Origin: Gigantopelta aegis
Lineage: Eukaryota > Mollusca > Gastropoda > Neomphalida > Peltospiridae
Direction: 5' to 3'
Assembly: GCF_016097555.1 (NCBI RefSeq)
Contig: NC_054704.1
Coordinates: forward strand, 72,399,327 to 72,463,326
DNA: 64,000 nucleotides
This document shows positions 53,701 to 61,617 of the stretch, piece after piece (position 1 is the stretch's first letter; the number at the start of each line of letters is the position of its first letter). Under the pieces are notes generated by a model. The model had not been told where the DNA came from. It did not search any database and saw only the letters and a program-made list of their open reading frames with translations. The position numbers and the translations under genes are program-made.

Positions 53701-56700
53701 TTACCAGCCTGTAGACCGATGGCCTAACCACGACGCCACCGAGGCCGGTCTTATGGTCAACTGATGCAATTTATTTTCACTATGACTTTTAACTTAAAGA
53801 GTAGAATATTGCTTGTTAATTAATGCAGGAAAGTGTTGGGTTTTTTTTTAAAGTAATGCCAGTAGTCTCTATTGCTTAACTAGATAAAAACTAATTATTT
53901 GCCTTCAAATTTCTCCTGATAAAATACAATTAAACAGGTAACCAATAAACGTAATATCTTCATTTACTGGTAATGCATGTAATATTTTTATACACATACA
54001 GTAGAATCTCGTTGGGTTGAACTCAGAAGTCCCGAGGTACATTTACACGATGTTGACCGAATGGTTAGGTTGAACTACCTGATGGGTCAAACACTTTCTC
54101 GAGCACCGACAGGGTTCAAGCCAACGGGATTCAACTGTATTATTTTCTGAGAAAGCCAATATAGCAAGAAGAAAACTGTAAAGAGATTACCATCAGTAAG
54201 ATAAGGGTCACTCTCTGTGAGCTCCATAAATTTCACATTACTGTCCCCCTAAGAAATAACAATAAAAAAAAACACATTTCATAAAAATTAAATTTAATAG
54301 CATAATTGCATATCAATTTAAAAAATAAAGAATAAAGACTTGGCTAACATCTAACTATTTTAATTTTTATTAAGAAGTACTTGTAATATGGCATTGTTAT
54401 TTTGATATAATAAAATGGTGCCATTTTAAAACCACTTTTTAAGGTCATAATTATTCAATAACAGGTTATTTCTGAATTAATGTTCCATTTAAAAACATAA
54501 TGGGCCAAATTTACAAAGCCTGTTTTTCTTAAATGTATGTGTTGAAGCATTGTAAATGTATGTAGTTACACGCGTGTAAGACATAAACAGGTGTTGAAGC
54601 ATTGTAAATGTATGTAGTTACACGCGTGTAAGACATAAACAGGTGTTTAAGCATTGTAAATGTATGTAGTTACACGTGTGTAAGACATAAACAGGTGTTT
54701 AAGCATTGTAAATGTATGTAGTTACATGCATGTAAGACATAAACAGGCTTTGTAAATTCAGTCCTAGAATTTTAACTGTTGCATTTTAGAATTAAATCTG
54801 CTTTTATGAAATTTCAGATGTCTAAATACATGGATACATATTCTACTTACTTTCCCCACAATAAAAACCATATTTGTGTCTTCATCATAAAATGGCATCA
54901 AAATTCTAAAACATAAAGTAATATATGATAGTTTGAAAACAACCATTCATGAATGTTATGACATAAAAAGAAAAAATTAAACATCTTTTCAAATTCTTTA
55001 GTTGGTCTATAAATAAAATATTCATTAAACTTAATTTTATTTTACCAGAAAATATTACAGCATTTTATTGACCCAATTTAGTAAGAACAATTAACTCCAA
55101 CCAAAAAACACAAATAAAATGGAAGTATTATACCTCAGGTATTGCAAACCGATTATTTTAAAAATTGGGAAGTGTTACATTTCACAATCCAATATCTTGA
55201 TTCTAGTATGTTATAAATGACTCAGCTGTGTGAAACAGTCTTTATGAATCATGATCAGTGTAATAATACAAGCAGTAAAAAGGCATTTACCCAGTTGATG
55301 AATCCATAGAAACAGTTGATAAACATGAAGAAAATTTTCTGCTATCCCACAATCCAATGCAACGACTTCTCATCTGCATAAATATATATAATAACTAAAA
55401 TCTGATTTTTCTACAAATAAAGTAAACAACTTTCACATACATAAAAGTTTAACATACTCTGTATAAGCTAGTTGTTTCACTGCAGCTTATGGAGTGGGCC
55501 TCGTAAGTTGGATCTATTGTGCCCAATCCTTTTGTGTATATTATATATTATATGCAATAAAATATGTTTTCAATCAAGTAATTAAAATTTCTTCAATGAA
55601 AAACTATTTCAAAGCACCAGAGTACATCAAATTTTATGTTACATAACAAAACAATTTTTAACCATTTTCCCAGATGATTTAATGAGATTTTTAACCATAA
55701 AAAGACCTTGGCTATTTGTTAACATTTCAAAAGACTAAATGCATCAGCAGAATAAGAACCGACCTGGTTGAATCCAGTTGACATGATAAGATCCTTGTTC
55801 CCCATCCACAAAACTCTGGAATCCTTAATGTTCTGGTGTCCCTTTGTCTCCTGGAAAATATATTAAAACACAAATCTAATCCTTCAAAAGCCAATAAAAA
55901 ATTAATTCTTAAAATATAACACTTTCATTCAAAGTCAAAATTTAAACATTTTGCTCAGTGTTTGTTACTCAAGAAGCCATCAAACCTTAAAAAAATATAT
56001 ATATAATTGTTAGACTTTACAACTTGTCTTCATATACACAAAATTATGACAAATGTGCCTGTCAAGTTTGAAAGGTACCTGTACTGAATACTGAGGTAAT
56101 TGAATATGATACATTTGCAGTAAACCAAAGGGGAAAAAAGGGTAAATCAAAAACATCATGCAGTTGATTAGGACTTTCTATGTAAGCCAAAACTTATGAC
56201 TAATCATACCATATTACTATAATTATGACAATGCATTTTTTTCTACAATTTCACAAGTTATTTTACATACTTGAGCAGCTTTTGTGCTGGTCCGTGGATC
56301 AAAGATTCTCAGTTTCTTGTCTTTACAGGACGTAGCCAACTCTGATCCATTACCTCGCCATGAAATACTCTGAACCAAATCTCCGTGATCCTCCAGAACT
56401 GTGGAGAAAAACCTGTGGCTTAACATGAACTAAAATACACCAATGAAAGATATAGAGGCTATTTCACGAGGGGTTTTCTAATACGATTTTTATACCAATG
56501 AGGATGTAAGAAAAACATAATATTTTCACAAATTGTAATGTAAAATGCTACGTTGATAACTACATCAATATAAAACTGAACATTACTTTTTTTTTAATGT
56601 TAGGTCTTATATAATAAAATAGAAATAAAACCTCCATGAATTTCTGCATTAGGTTGGTTCCTAACTTCTTTTCATTCATGCCGCTTTAATAAAAGTTTGC

Positions 56701-59700
56701 AGGTTTTTTGTTTAGTTTTGGGGTGTTTTTTTTAGCAACTGTATATACTAATGAATGGTGTTAATTATTTCAGGTACTTAAATACCACAGAACTGGTAGT
56801 TATTTGTTTTGTATGTAGCCAAAACAAAGGCATGCAAAACTGTCTGTCATCGATCTTAATGAAGTTGGACTACCCGAAACAAATCTTACCAAACTTGGCT
56901 GCCTGGTTTACAATATCGTATATTTTAACAGTCTTATTGGTAGACACAGCCACGATGCCGTCTGCAACAGGATTCCACAAGACATTTTCTATCCGTCTGT
57001 CCTCAGCTGGAAGACACACAGATGCATCAGAAAAACTGCTGAAAGACGAGTCTTCTGGTAACAACCATAACTTGACCTTGAACAAAATACATCCATTTAT
57101 TATTCTTGTGGTCAAACATATTATCAACATGGTCAAACATGACATTATGACCCATGGTCAAACATGACATTATCCCCATGGTCAAACATGACATTATCCC
57201 ACATGGTCAAACGTGACATTATCACCCATGGTCAAATGTGACGTTATCACCCATGGTCAAATATTATCCCCATGGTACCATATGATATAATCAACACAGT
57301 TAAACATAACATTATCCCTATGGTCAAACAGGACATTATCCCCATGGTCAAACATGACATTATCCCACATGGTCAAACGTGACATTATCACCCATGGTCA
57401 AATGTCACGTTATCACCCATGGTCAAATATTATCCCCATGGTACCATATGATATAATCAACACAGTTAAACATAACATTATCCCTATGGTCAAACAGGAC
57501 ATACTTTTATAATTCTGAGTATTTTGAATTTGCAATCATTCTCAAATCAGTAACCTGTCATTTCCATAAATATATTTTGTAACTTTCAGTACAAGTATAA
57601 TAATGTAATGGTCATAACTGTTTCATTATGTTATAAACATTCATTCAGACTGACTTCATTTGTACATTTTTCATACAGTGTAATGGTAGCCATTATTGGG
57701 TCTTTTGTTCTGTGCTTTTTTAAAACAATTTCTTTAAAAGCAGTGGAAACAAAAAGTTGTAAAGTTTTTGCTTGATTCCGCATTGACTTATTAATTTCAA
57801 AAACAATAAAAACCTTTTAATTGGTTTGATTAGCCATATAAATCTTACTGTGTTGTCTTGGGAACCAGTTGCTAACAAGTAGTCATTGAATGGTGAAAAG
57901 TCAAAGTCTGTTACAAAATCTAAAACAAAATAATATCAAATGAATATAAAATTATAACCCATAAACATTTGTGATATGAAATATCGTTCTTCAATTTTGT
58001 TTTTGTTTTTTTAAATATAAAAAGTTTGTTTTGTTTAAGGACACCACTAGAGCACATTGATTTATTAATCATCAACTATTGGATGTCAAACATTTGGTAA
58101 TTTTGACATATAGTCTAAGAGAGGAAACCTGCTATATTCTTTCCATTAGTAGCAAGGGATCTTTTATATGCACCATCCCACAGACAGAATAGCACATGCC
58201 ACGGCCTTTGATATACCAGTCCTGGTGCACTGGCTGGAATGAAAAATAGGTCAATGGGCTCACCAACGGGGATAGATCCCAGACCTACCGTGCATCAAGC
58301 GGACACTTTACTACTGGGCTACGTCCCGCCCCTTGAAATATAAATAGGACAATTTAGTTATTTTACTCACCTTTAACATAAAATGAGTTTTGCATCTCTG
58401 ACATGTCAAAAATTAGTAGTGTCAAAATGTTTTCAAATACAGTTTGCACAGTTTAGACTTTTCCAAATACTCCACATTAGACAAAAGTTCCAAGTATTCA
58501 ATACATTAAAAGAAATCAATCAAATACTTTAGACAATCAATTCAGTAAGCAAACAAAAAAACATTAAAAGAAATCCTTCTAAATACTTTAGACAATCAAT
58601 TAGTAAGCAAACAAAGGCAATCTAATACAACACCAAGATGAACATACAACAAATGTAAGCATTATACTTGTAAATATACATGTGGGTAAAGATACAATTA
58701 CTGGAAATGATTTCTAAGTTACATCTAGTTAAATGCACAGTAATAAAAACTAATGCCAAAAACAAGAAAGGAACTTCGATAATCGGAAAATATTCCAATA
58801 ATTAAACATATAAGTCAATTTAATTATTAGAACATTTTCTGATTATTGTAATTACAAGTAAATACATATACAGAACTTCACAGTTGTTTTCGCTTCCTAT
58901 TTATTGCACAAGTTCATTTTGTGCAAGAATATATACCACGAGATTGCATAGCAGTCGAGTGGGATGTTCTTTCGCAAAATAAACGAGTGCAATAAATAAG
59001 AAGCGAAAACAATGTATGTGAAGTTCTGTATTTATTACATACCTTCCTTTATGTAATGTCATAACAACACTTTGTTAAATCTATGATCAAAACTCCTTTC
59101 ATGGATTTGCTTAACGTTCAGAATCAAGCTCTGTGGGAGCTTTGTGTGATGTTTCAAATACAATGTGACGTCATTTGTAAATCATATATGACGTCGGTAT
59201 ATAAAAGGCGCTAACTGTAGTAAAAATAAAAAGGGAATTCCCCATTTAAAAGTTCTGGTCCAGATCACACATATGTGTGATACAAAATAAATTTATCACA
59301 TGGTTTCAAAATGTCTTTATCATTATAGTAAGATTGAATTGGTATTTAATAAATATGTGTACCATGTATATCTCAAGAAAACTATTTTACCGGAATGTGC
59401 ATTCAGTAGAGGAACACAGTTAGATTTGCGTCCCGAGTCTGTTAGTGGTACAATACCAAGATTCCCTCCACCTGAAATATAAAGAAAAACAATATTGTAC
59501 TGGAAAAATTAACTGCACACATGTAACAAGGTTTAACGTATAGATAATACAAACATAACATTATTAATAACAAAACTGGGTTTATTTACTATTGTTTATA
59601 TGGGTTTGTTTTATCCTGAACAGGATAAATGGGAGAAAGAATGAATGAATGAATGTTTAACGACACCCCAGCACGAAAAATACATCAGCTATTGGGTGTC

Positions 59701-60941
59701 AAACTATGGTATATGCAAAACATTAAATGATGAACCACATCAATATAAAAATTCAGTAGGAAAATAAAAACACAGTGTAAAGAACTGCAAAAATACAAAT
59801 ATCACAGATAGGTAATATTAAAATTTACAGGAGAAAGAAGAAGAAATTAAAACTGCATGTCACCGAGTTCTACAATTTAAAAGTGCATGAATAACCCACA
59901 GCAAGCCTGGAGCTCGGTCTTGTCAATAAGTTTCGTACCAAACAAGAAATTCTGCAGCTTCACCATTCATCTTATCATTGTCCAGGTACTAATGTAGCTG
60001 GCAAAATGGCACTTTTTTCATTTTGGCAAATATTAGTTCCTCTTACACAGCTGTCAGCAGTACTTAGTAAGAAGTTGAAGTTGTCATAATATTTTGGACC
60101 TCATCCGATTTCAAAAACAAAATCAGACATCAAAACTCTGACTTGTTTAATGTTGTATCTCACTTTATAACACAACGTTGTTCAATTCTCTACAGAATTC
60201 ATTTCAGCAATGACAGTAAATTCTAATTATTACTTTCACTTTAATATAGGATTGACATATTAATTATCATTTAATACTATCACATTTTTAATGACATATT
60301 ACAATTGAATATTATTTGGAACCTTTCTAAAGGAATGCAGAACATAACAAAACACTACGAAATGTACAAATGTTTACACTGCCCATTGTGATTTTTAAAA
60401 ACATTATAATAATGTCTAGATGTCTTTGTGCTAAATGTTGGTATTGTTGGTTGTAAGTTTTTCAAGTTAATTTAAAAACAAACATAAATAGGTCCATTGT
60501 AAACAGCTTACCTGCAGAGTCAACATTAAATGCTATGTATGAACAGCTGGCTTTAATGTAATTTCCACTTGACTGCATCAGAGACCCAACAGGTATGTCT
60601 GAAATCCATTCCTAAAGAAAAAAATATAAATAACTATTTAGTAAATGATAAACTTTTAACACAAGTTGAATATGATTAACAATTTCATAAGAAATTTTCC
60701 CAAAACTTCATTTGACAACCATGTGTTATCTACATGTATTTGGTTAGTTGTATTTGGTTAGTTTTATTTGGTCACATAGTGCTTGGCTAAGGTTAAGAAA
60801 AAATTGAAAAACAAAATTCATCGAACAGCTCACAATTTTTTTTTTAATGATGTTAAACCCCTAGGGTTAATCACATACCTCTTTCTTTGGAATCTTGGGA
60901 GCAGCATTCTTGTATTTTGATACCTTGAATCGCCATGCCAT
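32507..60941 (-). CDS. CORO7: coronin-7 (POD-1 type double coronin), 26 coding exons, one frameshift
   Basis: Long coronin with two WD-repeat propellers; the family acts in Golgi export and actin regulation. Exons (descending): 60941-60879, 60611-60512, 59471-59391, 57919-57849, 57076-56890, 56398-56271, 55850-55764, 55373-55291, 54905-54851, 54248-54191, 53128-52986, 52586-52491, 51331-51194, 50493-50238, 48636-48458, 47506-47398, 46473-46388, 45825-45683, 42946-42842, 40824-40739, 39247-39109, 37509-37303, 36245-36110, 35106-35015, 33340-33254, 32515-32507. All introns are GT-AG. The protein is about 974 residues if exon 17 kept frame (human about 925), and it starts MAWRFKVSKYKNAAPK. Every block of human coronin-7 that I recall is represented, and all junction phases agree except at exon 17, which is one base short. 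No coiled coil, as usual for this class. Confidence 0.97.
33022..33810 (+). mobile_element. broken SINE-A pieces around coronin exon 25
   Basis: 33041-33215 holds a plus-strand SINE body up to its CCAAATGATTGGCATATA segment. 33341-33366 repeats the same internal segment (AAAATTACCAAACGTTTGAC). 33748-33806 has the tail (GCCCTAGTGGTGTCGTTAAA). An AT-rich insert with ACAGAACAGATCTTTATTAA at its start (33367-33747) separates the last two. Coronin exon 25 (33254-33340) lies between the first two pieces. Confidence 0.72.
33367..33747. repeat. insert within a SINE, possible retroelement 3' end
   Basis: Begins (GAACA)n then GATCTTTATTAAGCTGAAGG, which looks like the terminal repeat and tail of a non-LTR retroelement, followed by AT-rich DNA. 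SINE sequence resumes at 33748. Family not identified. Confidence 0.4.
34630..34965 (-). mobile_element. SINE-B copy, full length
   Basis: On the minus strand: head GTAGTCCAGTGGTAAAGCAT, box B-like GGATCGATCCC, shared body, then the SINE-B tail (GGTTATATGGC..GTTGAGTGCGACGTTAAATA read in its own sense). It lies in coronin intron 24. Confidence 0.92.
35500..35680 (-). mobile_element. SINE-B copy, head truncated
   Basis: Tail and body only, ending at CCCACAGACAGATTT. Intron 23 of coronin. Confidence 0.88.
35738..36088 (-). mobile_element. SINE-B copy, full length
   Basis: Head GACGTAGCTCAGTGGTACAG with GGGATCGATCGC on the minus strand, body, and tail ending in repeated TTCC units. Its head ends about 20 bases from coronin exon 23. 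Confidence 0.92.
36110..48636 (-). CDS. CORO7: coronin-7 exons 15-23: second propeller module
   Basis: Residues about 516-912. A second coronin start motif (SKFRHLHGKCLHRSLHIENI, then VPGESDMFCANRQRCAVP) is followed by blades with VQDLTWDPFDDYRIVVA and NATIHIWQLPDVG (exons 16-17), GHTEKIYFVVYHPLAKDVLV and MTIRIWDLTDG (exon 18), FAWSPDGNQCATVCKDGKIR (exon 19), and GARVVWVLNGQYLFVSGFNK (exon 20). Exons 21-22 give IPHYDEDSSTVFLTGRGDG and LIQALSFLPKCVCDVRQVEF. Exon 23 repeats the DDLFPDTKVTWEPV block, so the two modules are parallel in design. Confidence 0.95.
36355..36875. repeat. imperfect 36-bp minisatellite in coronin intron 22
   Basis: Units of the form TTATTACCTTAACTCTTGAG, then TAATAACATACAAGA with substitutions. 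The block GAACATACACGATTTATTGC at about 36570 recurs at about 36727, showing larger duplications. Further units appear near 37205-37315 beside exon 22. Confidence 0.88.
37544..37932. mobile_element. TTAA-flanked palindromic element, 389 bp
   Basis: TTAA at 37540-37543 and 37933-37936. The ends AGGGACATTCCCCGAGTTTG and (inverted) AGGGACATTCATTCCTGAGT match, and the arms continue (GATGTTTCCGACTAATAAAA / GATGTTATCGACTAACGAAG), so most of the element folds back. It is inserted in the tail of a SINE-A, whose remainder follows directly. Confidence 0.8.
37933..38060 (-). mobile_element. SINE-A tail split by the TTAA element
   Basis: Continues from the TTAA as TTAACGACAACACTAGATCA, then the usual ATTAATCATCAGCTATTGGA stretch. 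The other side of the tail is at about 37522-37543. Confidence 0.75.
38550..38705 (-). mobile_element. old SINE copy, head/body only
   Basis: GGATCTATTATATGTACTTT, then CACATACCACAGCCTTTGAT and a decayed head, minus strand. Confidence 0.65.
38737..39068 (-). mobile_element. SINE-B copy, full length
   Basis: Minus strand head CGAGACGTAGCTCAGTGGTA, body and TTTCC-rich tail. Lies about 40 bases beyond coronin exon 21. Confidence 0.92.
40025..40393 (+). mobile_element. TTAA-flanked transposon, 369-bp form
   Basis: TTAA at 40021-40024 and 40394-40397. The ends AGGGACATACCCTAGTTT and (inverted) AGGGCCATGCCCTAGTTT match. Sister of 29199-29565. Intron 20 of coronin. Confidence 0.85.
40566..40730 (-). 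mobile_element. decayed SINE-A copy
   Basis: TATAACGACACCAGTATAAC tail, a shortened body (CCCACAGACAGGACAGCATA), head lost, next to exon 20. Confidence 0.65.
40853..41166 (-). mobile_element. SINE-A copy, near full length
   Basis: Tail (GTTGAACGACACCACTAGAG on plus), body, and head ATGTAGTCCAGTAGTAAAAA on the minus strand. Confidence 0.88.
41186..41345 (+). mobile_element. fragments of two other SINE heads
   Basis: 41190-41255 (CTCAGTGGCAGAGTGATTCC, GGTACCGAGTTCGTTTCCCA) is tRNA-like and resembles the SINE-C head. 41290-41345 (ATGGATCCACCAAGGGGGTT) resembles, inverted, the head of the 6.9-kb copy. Confidence 0.5.
41566..42386 (-). mobile_element. TTAA-flanked DNA transposon, 821-bp form, second copy
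   Basis: TTAA at 41562-41565 and 42387-42390. The ends AGCCGCACACCCTAG and (inverted) AGGGACACACCCTAGTT match. Inverted and about 95% identical to 12733-13554, so both are young. Intron 19 of coronin. It contains the 112-codon ORF at 41641-41979 (minus). Confidence 0.88.
41641..41979 (-). CDS. 112-codon ORF inside the TTAA element, function unknown
   Basis: Starts MNIFSNNKVQTSKYLNTKRY and shares the C-terminal 85 residues (GEGIQPGQNSWNMSRRGERN, CEIC, DMGIPMVFIDKK) with the copy at 13222-13479. It has a basic N-terminal half and a Cys pair. No transposase motif (DDD/E) is recognised. It may be a captured segment or chance. Confidence 0.25.
   Translation of the reverse strand: MNIFSNNKVQTSKYLNTKRYKPLKPIILLSLTISGEGIQPGQNSWNMSRRGERNAPQVCEICRDIGIVVLRATSTGDIKILTFKIISSNWDMGIPMVFIDKKPSFSLHLIKT
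42609..42643. repeat. poly-C / (CA)n tract
   Basis: Fourteen or so C followed by about 10 CA units, intron 19 of coronin. Confidence 0.85.
43167..43559 (-). mobile_element. TTAA-family element, 393 bp, older
   Basis: The ends AGGGACAGACTCTAGTGTTT and (inverted) AGGGACAGACCCTAGGTTTT match the family. The flanks are TTAC and TCAA, i.e. decayed TTAA. Coronin intron 18. Confidence 0.75.
43570..45255. repeat. 58-bp satellite, about 29 copies, in coronin intron 18
   Basis: The unit contains CCCACACACAATAAAACATA, TTCCCTCCATCAACTTCTCC and TCCACCTATTTAACGTAG. Copies are almost identical except for a two-state site (ACATATTCC or ACATTTTCC), and divergence is concentrated at the right edge (TTTAATG, ATAATAAAAC variants). 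The high uniformity indicates recent expansion or homogenisation. Confidence 0.97.
46388..46473 (-). CDS. CORO7: coronin-7 exon 17, one base short: frame broken
   Basis: The exon enters in phase 1 from exon 16 and reads ACDNATIHIWQLPDVGLR, the expected blade, then runs to TGA at 46391-46393. The expected continuation STLVNSDGVLK lies in the next frame and ends in the phase needed by exon 18 (G|GA giving GHTEK). Exactly one base is therefore missing (or two gained) near 46420-46425, around CTGCGTCTACAC. The splice sites themselves are intact (acceptor TTTCAG, donor GTTAGC). A sequencing/assembly indel is at least as likely as a real allele, because the other 25 exons are clean. Confidence 0.9.
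46780..46870 (+). mobile_element. SINE-C tail fragment
   Basis: GTGCTTGAACCTTAATTGGA, then TAGAGGCACG matches the tail of the copy at 51694. A short SINE-A tail piece (TTAGTGGTGTCATTAAAC) is at 46997. Confidence 0.55.
47557..47858. repeat. (GA)n tract beside coronin exon 16
   Basis: About 300 bases of GA with GACA and GTA interruptions. On the coronin sense strand it reads (CU)n and ends about 50 bases before the exon 16 acceptor (47507). Ser-Leu ORFs are artefacts. Confidence 0.95.
47868..47952 (+). repeat. dispersed repeat (TACCACTACGGTTTTGGGCA family)
   Basis: Same block order as at 5590 and 28145 (ACCACTA.GGTTT, CCATCCCGGGCCCTGTCTCT, then GGACA). Confidence 0.6.
48750..49125 (-). mobile_element. 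SINE with internal duplication and the third tRNA-like head
   Basis: On the minus strand: head GGGATCTAGCTCAGCTAGTA, then GGATTGAACCCC. The body segment GATATTTAAATATTTGATAT / CCTTTCCCACAGG occurs twice (48833 and 48943), an internal tandem duplication. Tail as in SINE-A. Confidence 0.75.
49255..49640 (-). mobile_element. SINE-C: new tRNA head joined to a SINE-B body and tail
   Basis: Minus strand head GGCCTCGGTGGCGTCGTGGT, box B GGGTTCGGATCCCAG, a segment ATTGGGTAGGTGTAAACCAA, then the SINE-B body and tail (CGTTAAATAAAACATTTC). The whole is a chimera of two families. Confidence 0.88.
49685..50130. mobile_element. dispersed element with GCCCATCA-type inverted ends
   Basis: TGATACGCCCATCAGGAGTT at the left and, inverted, TTATACACCCATCAATGGGT at the right. 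The interior has two related blocks (GGTTTGATGGTCCTGTATGC at 49862 and 49999) and the perfect palindromic arms AGGTCA..TGACCT. No ORF. Confidence 0.6.
49935..49949. promoter_or_regulatory. AGGTCACAGTGACCT: nuclear-receptor palindrome
   Basis: Exact match to the AGGTCAnnnTGACCT inverted repeat (IR3) bound by oestrogen-receptor-type nuclear receptors. It sits within a dispersed repeat in coronin intron 14, so function at this site is unproven. Confidence 0.35.
50238..51331 (-). CDS. CORO7: coronin-7 exons 13-14: linker between propellers
   Basis: Residues about 385-515 (exons 51331-51194 and 50493-50238). After VSKISLNPASHPKSK the sequence becomes Ser/Lys/Asn/Gln-rich and poorly ordered (AASKPDQHSTSHVQNGNQSS, then SSSEKESSVKDKMKG). 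Linkers of this kind are Ser-rich in other coronin-7 proteins. Exon 14 ends in KKFTG and joins in phase to IRQSKFRHLHG of the second module. Confidence 0.93.
51380..51500 (+). repeat. dispersed repeat TTTAACGACACCCCAGCAC family
   Basis: TGTTTAATGACACTCCAGCA, then ATCGGCTATTGCATGTCA and further on a shared AACCACAGTGTAAGGAGCTG segment, as at 59.65 kb. Confidence 0.7.
51694..51950 (+). mobile_element. SINE-C family member with its own tail
   Basis: Head CCGGCCTCACTGGTGTTGTA, box B-like GGGTTCACAGCCCGG, then a body unlike SINE-A/B and tail GCTTGAACCTTAATTGGATA, ending (ATGAA)n. This shows the head family in its likely original configuration. Confidence 0.82.
52134..52462 (+). mobile_element. 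old SINE-B copy with an internal insert
   Basis: GATTGATCCCTGTCAGCGAG, body pieces on both sides of an unrelated stretch of about 90 bases (52240-52330), then AGTAGCCCATGGAGTGACAG and the decayed SINE-B tail. Immediately downstream, in coronin sense, of exon 12. Confidence 0.65.
52491..60941 (-). CDS. CORO7: coronin-7 exons 1-12: first propeller module
   Basis: Residues about 1-384. The coronin-specific N-terminus (WRFKVSKYKNA) leads into blades with VTDFDFSPFNDYLLATGSQD and VKLWLLP (exons 4-5), VLWNPVADGIVAVSTNKTVK (exon 5), DLVQSISWRGNGSELATSCK and LRIFDPRT (exon 6), then the coronin signature around SRVLWMGNKDLIMSTGFNQ (exon 7) and IGLWDSR (exon 8). Exons 9-11 give the DUF1900-like stretch PFYDEDTNMVFIVGKGD and VPKRAMDVMSGEVNRLL. 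Exon 12 has YHDDLFPDTASGEPALT, the first of two 'DLFPDT' blocks. An acceptor at 60969 shows that the ATG exon begins at 60968, so a non-coding first exon should lie further upstream. Confidence 0.95.
53356..53752 (-). mobile_element. SINE chimera: SINE-C head, shared body, SINE-A tail
   Basis: Minus strand head GACCGGCCTCGGTGGCGTCG with GGGTTCGGATCCCAG, nearly identical to 49255-49640 over the head, but the tail is the SINE-A type (CTCTAGTGGCGTTGTTAAAT). Coronin intron 10. Confidence 0.88.
53999..54137. mobile_element. 139-bp MITE with TA flanks (pogo-like)
   Basis: The ends CAGTAGAATCTCGTTGGGTT and (inverted) CAGTTGAATCCCGTTGGCTT match, and TA lies at both sides (53997-53998, 54138-54139). 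No ORF. Coronin intron 10. Confidence 0.8.
54529..54747. repeat. 52-bp minisatellite, 4 copies, coronin intron 9
   Basis: The unit contains GAAGCATTGTAAATGTATGT and AGTTACACGCGTGTAAGACA. Differences between copies are single C/T or CpG changes. Confidence 0.95.
57105..57505. repeat. 25-bp minisatellite with 166-bp higher-order duplication, coronin intron 4
   Basis: The basic unit is of the form CATGGTCAAACATGACATTA-TCCC. A block with CATGGTACCATATGATATAA and AACACAGTTAAACATAACAT is present twice, 166 bases apart (57181 and 57347). Confidence 0.92.
58020..58335 (-). mobile_element. SINE-A copy, full length
   Basis: Minus strand head GGGGCGGGACGTAGCCCAGT, box B GGGATCTATCCCC-like, body and tail AGTGGTGTCCTTAAACAAAA. 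One of the best-preserved copies. Coronin intron 3. Confidence 0.94.
58862..59038. mobile_element. fold-back element, about 175 bp
   Basis: AGAACTTCACAGTTGTTTTC, then GCTTCCTATTTATTGCAC at the left is repeated inverted at the right (AGAACTTCACATACATTGTT, GCTTCTTATTTATTGCAC). Coronin intron 3. Confidence 0.72.
59166..59207 (+). promoter_or_regulatory. CRE pair plus TATA box, plus strand
   Basis: A perfect CRE TGACGTCA (59166-59173), a second CRE-like TGACGTCG (59189-59196) and TATATAAAAG (59198-59207). It lies inside coronin intron 3 and points antisense, toward exon 3. No ORF of note follows, so it may be a cryptic promoter or a transposon promoter. Confidence 0.4.
59645..59960 (+). repeat. 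dispersed repeat TTTAACGACACCCCAGCAC family, long copy
   Basis: Starts ATGTTTAACGACACCCCAGC and continues with ATCAGCTATTGGGTGTCAAA and AACACAGTGTAAAGAACTGC. The longest of the copies here, coronin intron 2. The head at the far end is not tRNA-like to my eye. Confidence 0.65.
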
Positions 60942-61017
60942 CTTCAGACATGAAAGCTACCACTAAAACTGAAAGATGTACATATGATTATGTAAATTAA
61001 CCGGAAAGGGGGGAAAG

Positions 61018-61085
61018 GAATGTTTACCAACACCCCAGCACATTTTAAACTACATTAATTATGTGTCTAACATATGGTAGTTGCC
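61018..61085 (+). repeat. fragment of dispersed repeat
   Basis: ATGTTTACCAACACCCCAGC, then TTATGTGTCTAACATATGGT, degenerate copy of the family at 59.65 kb. Confidence 0.5.
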
Positions 61086-61228
61086 AAAAATAATTTAACA
61101 GCTTGAGTAAGTTGCTGCCCTCCAACTATATGTACAAATGTAGGCTTAGCACAGTTTTATGAACTTGAGCCCAGGTTTTTCTGTTTTTCTTTTTTTAATT
61201 GAACTTACACATAACAATAAATAAATAA

Positions 61229-61490
61229 TAATAAAGTTTGTTTTGTTTAACAACACCACTAGAGCACGTTGATTTATTAATCATTGGCTACTGGATGTCA
61301 AACATTTTGACAGATAGGCTTAGACAGAAAACCCACATTTTTCCACTAGTAGCAAGGGATCTTTTATATGCACCATCCCAGACAGGATAGCACATACCAC
61401 AGCCTTTGATATACCAGTCATGGTGCACTGGCTGGAACGAGAAATAGCATATCAAGTAAGCGCTTTACCACTGGGCTATGTCCTGCCTCA
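61229..61490 (-). mobile_element. SINE-A copy upstream of the coronin ATG exon
   Basis: Minus strand: head CATAGCCCAGTGGTAAAGCG with a deletion around box B, body, and tail AGTGGTGTTGTTAAACAAAA. Probably within the 5' UTR intron of coronin. Confidence 0.85.
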
Positions 61491-61617
61491 TAAATAATAA
61501 TAAAATACAGACATAATTTGGGTATGGTTCCACAGATATTGTAGCAAAGTACTCTACCATTCAAGAGCTAGAAATACATTTGCACAGTTATAATTGCTCT
61601 CTCAGATCGAGCTTAAG

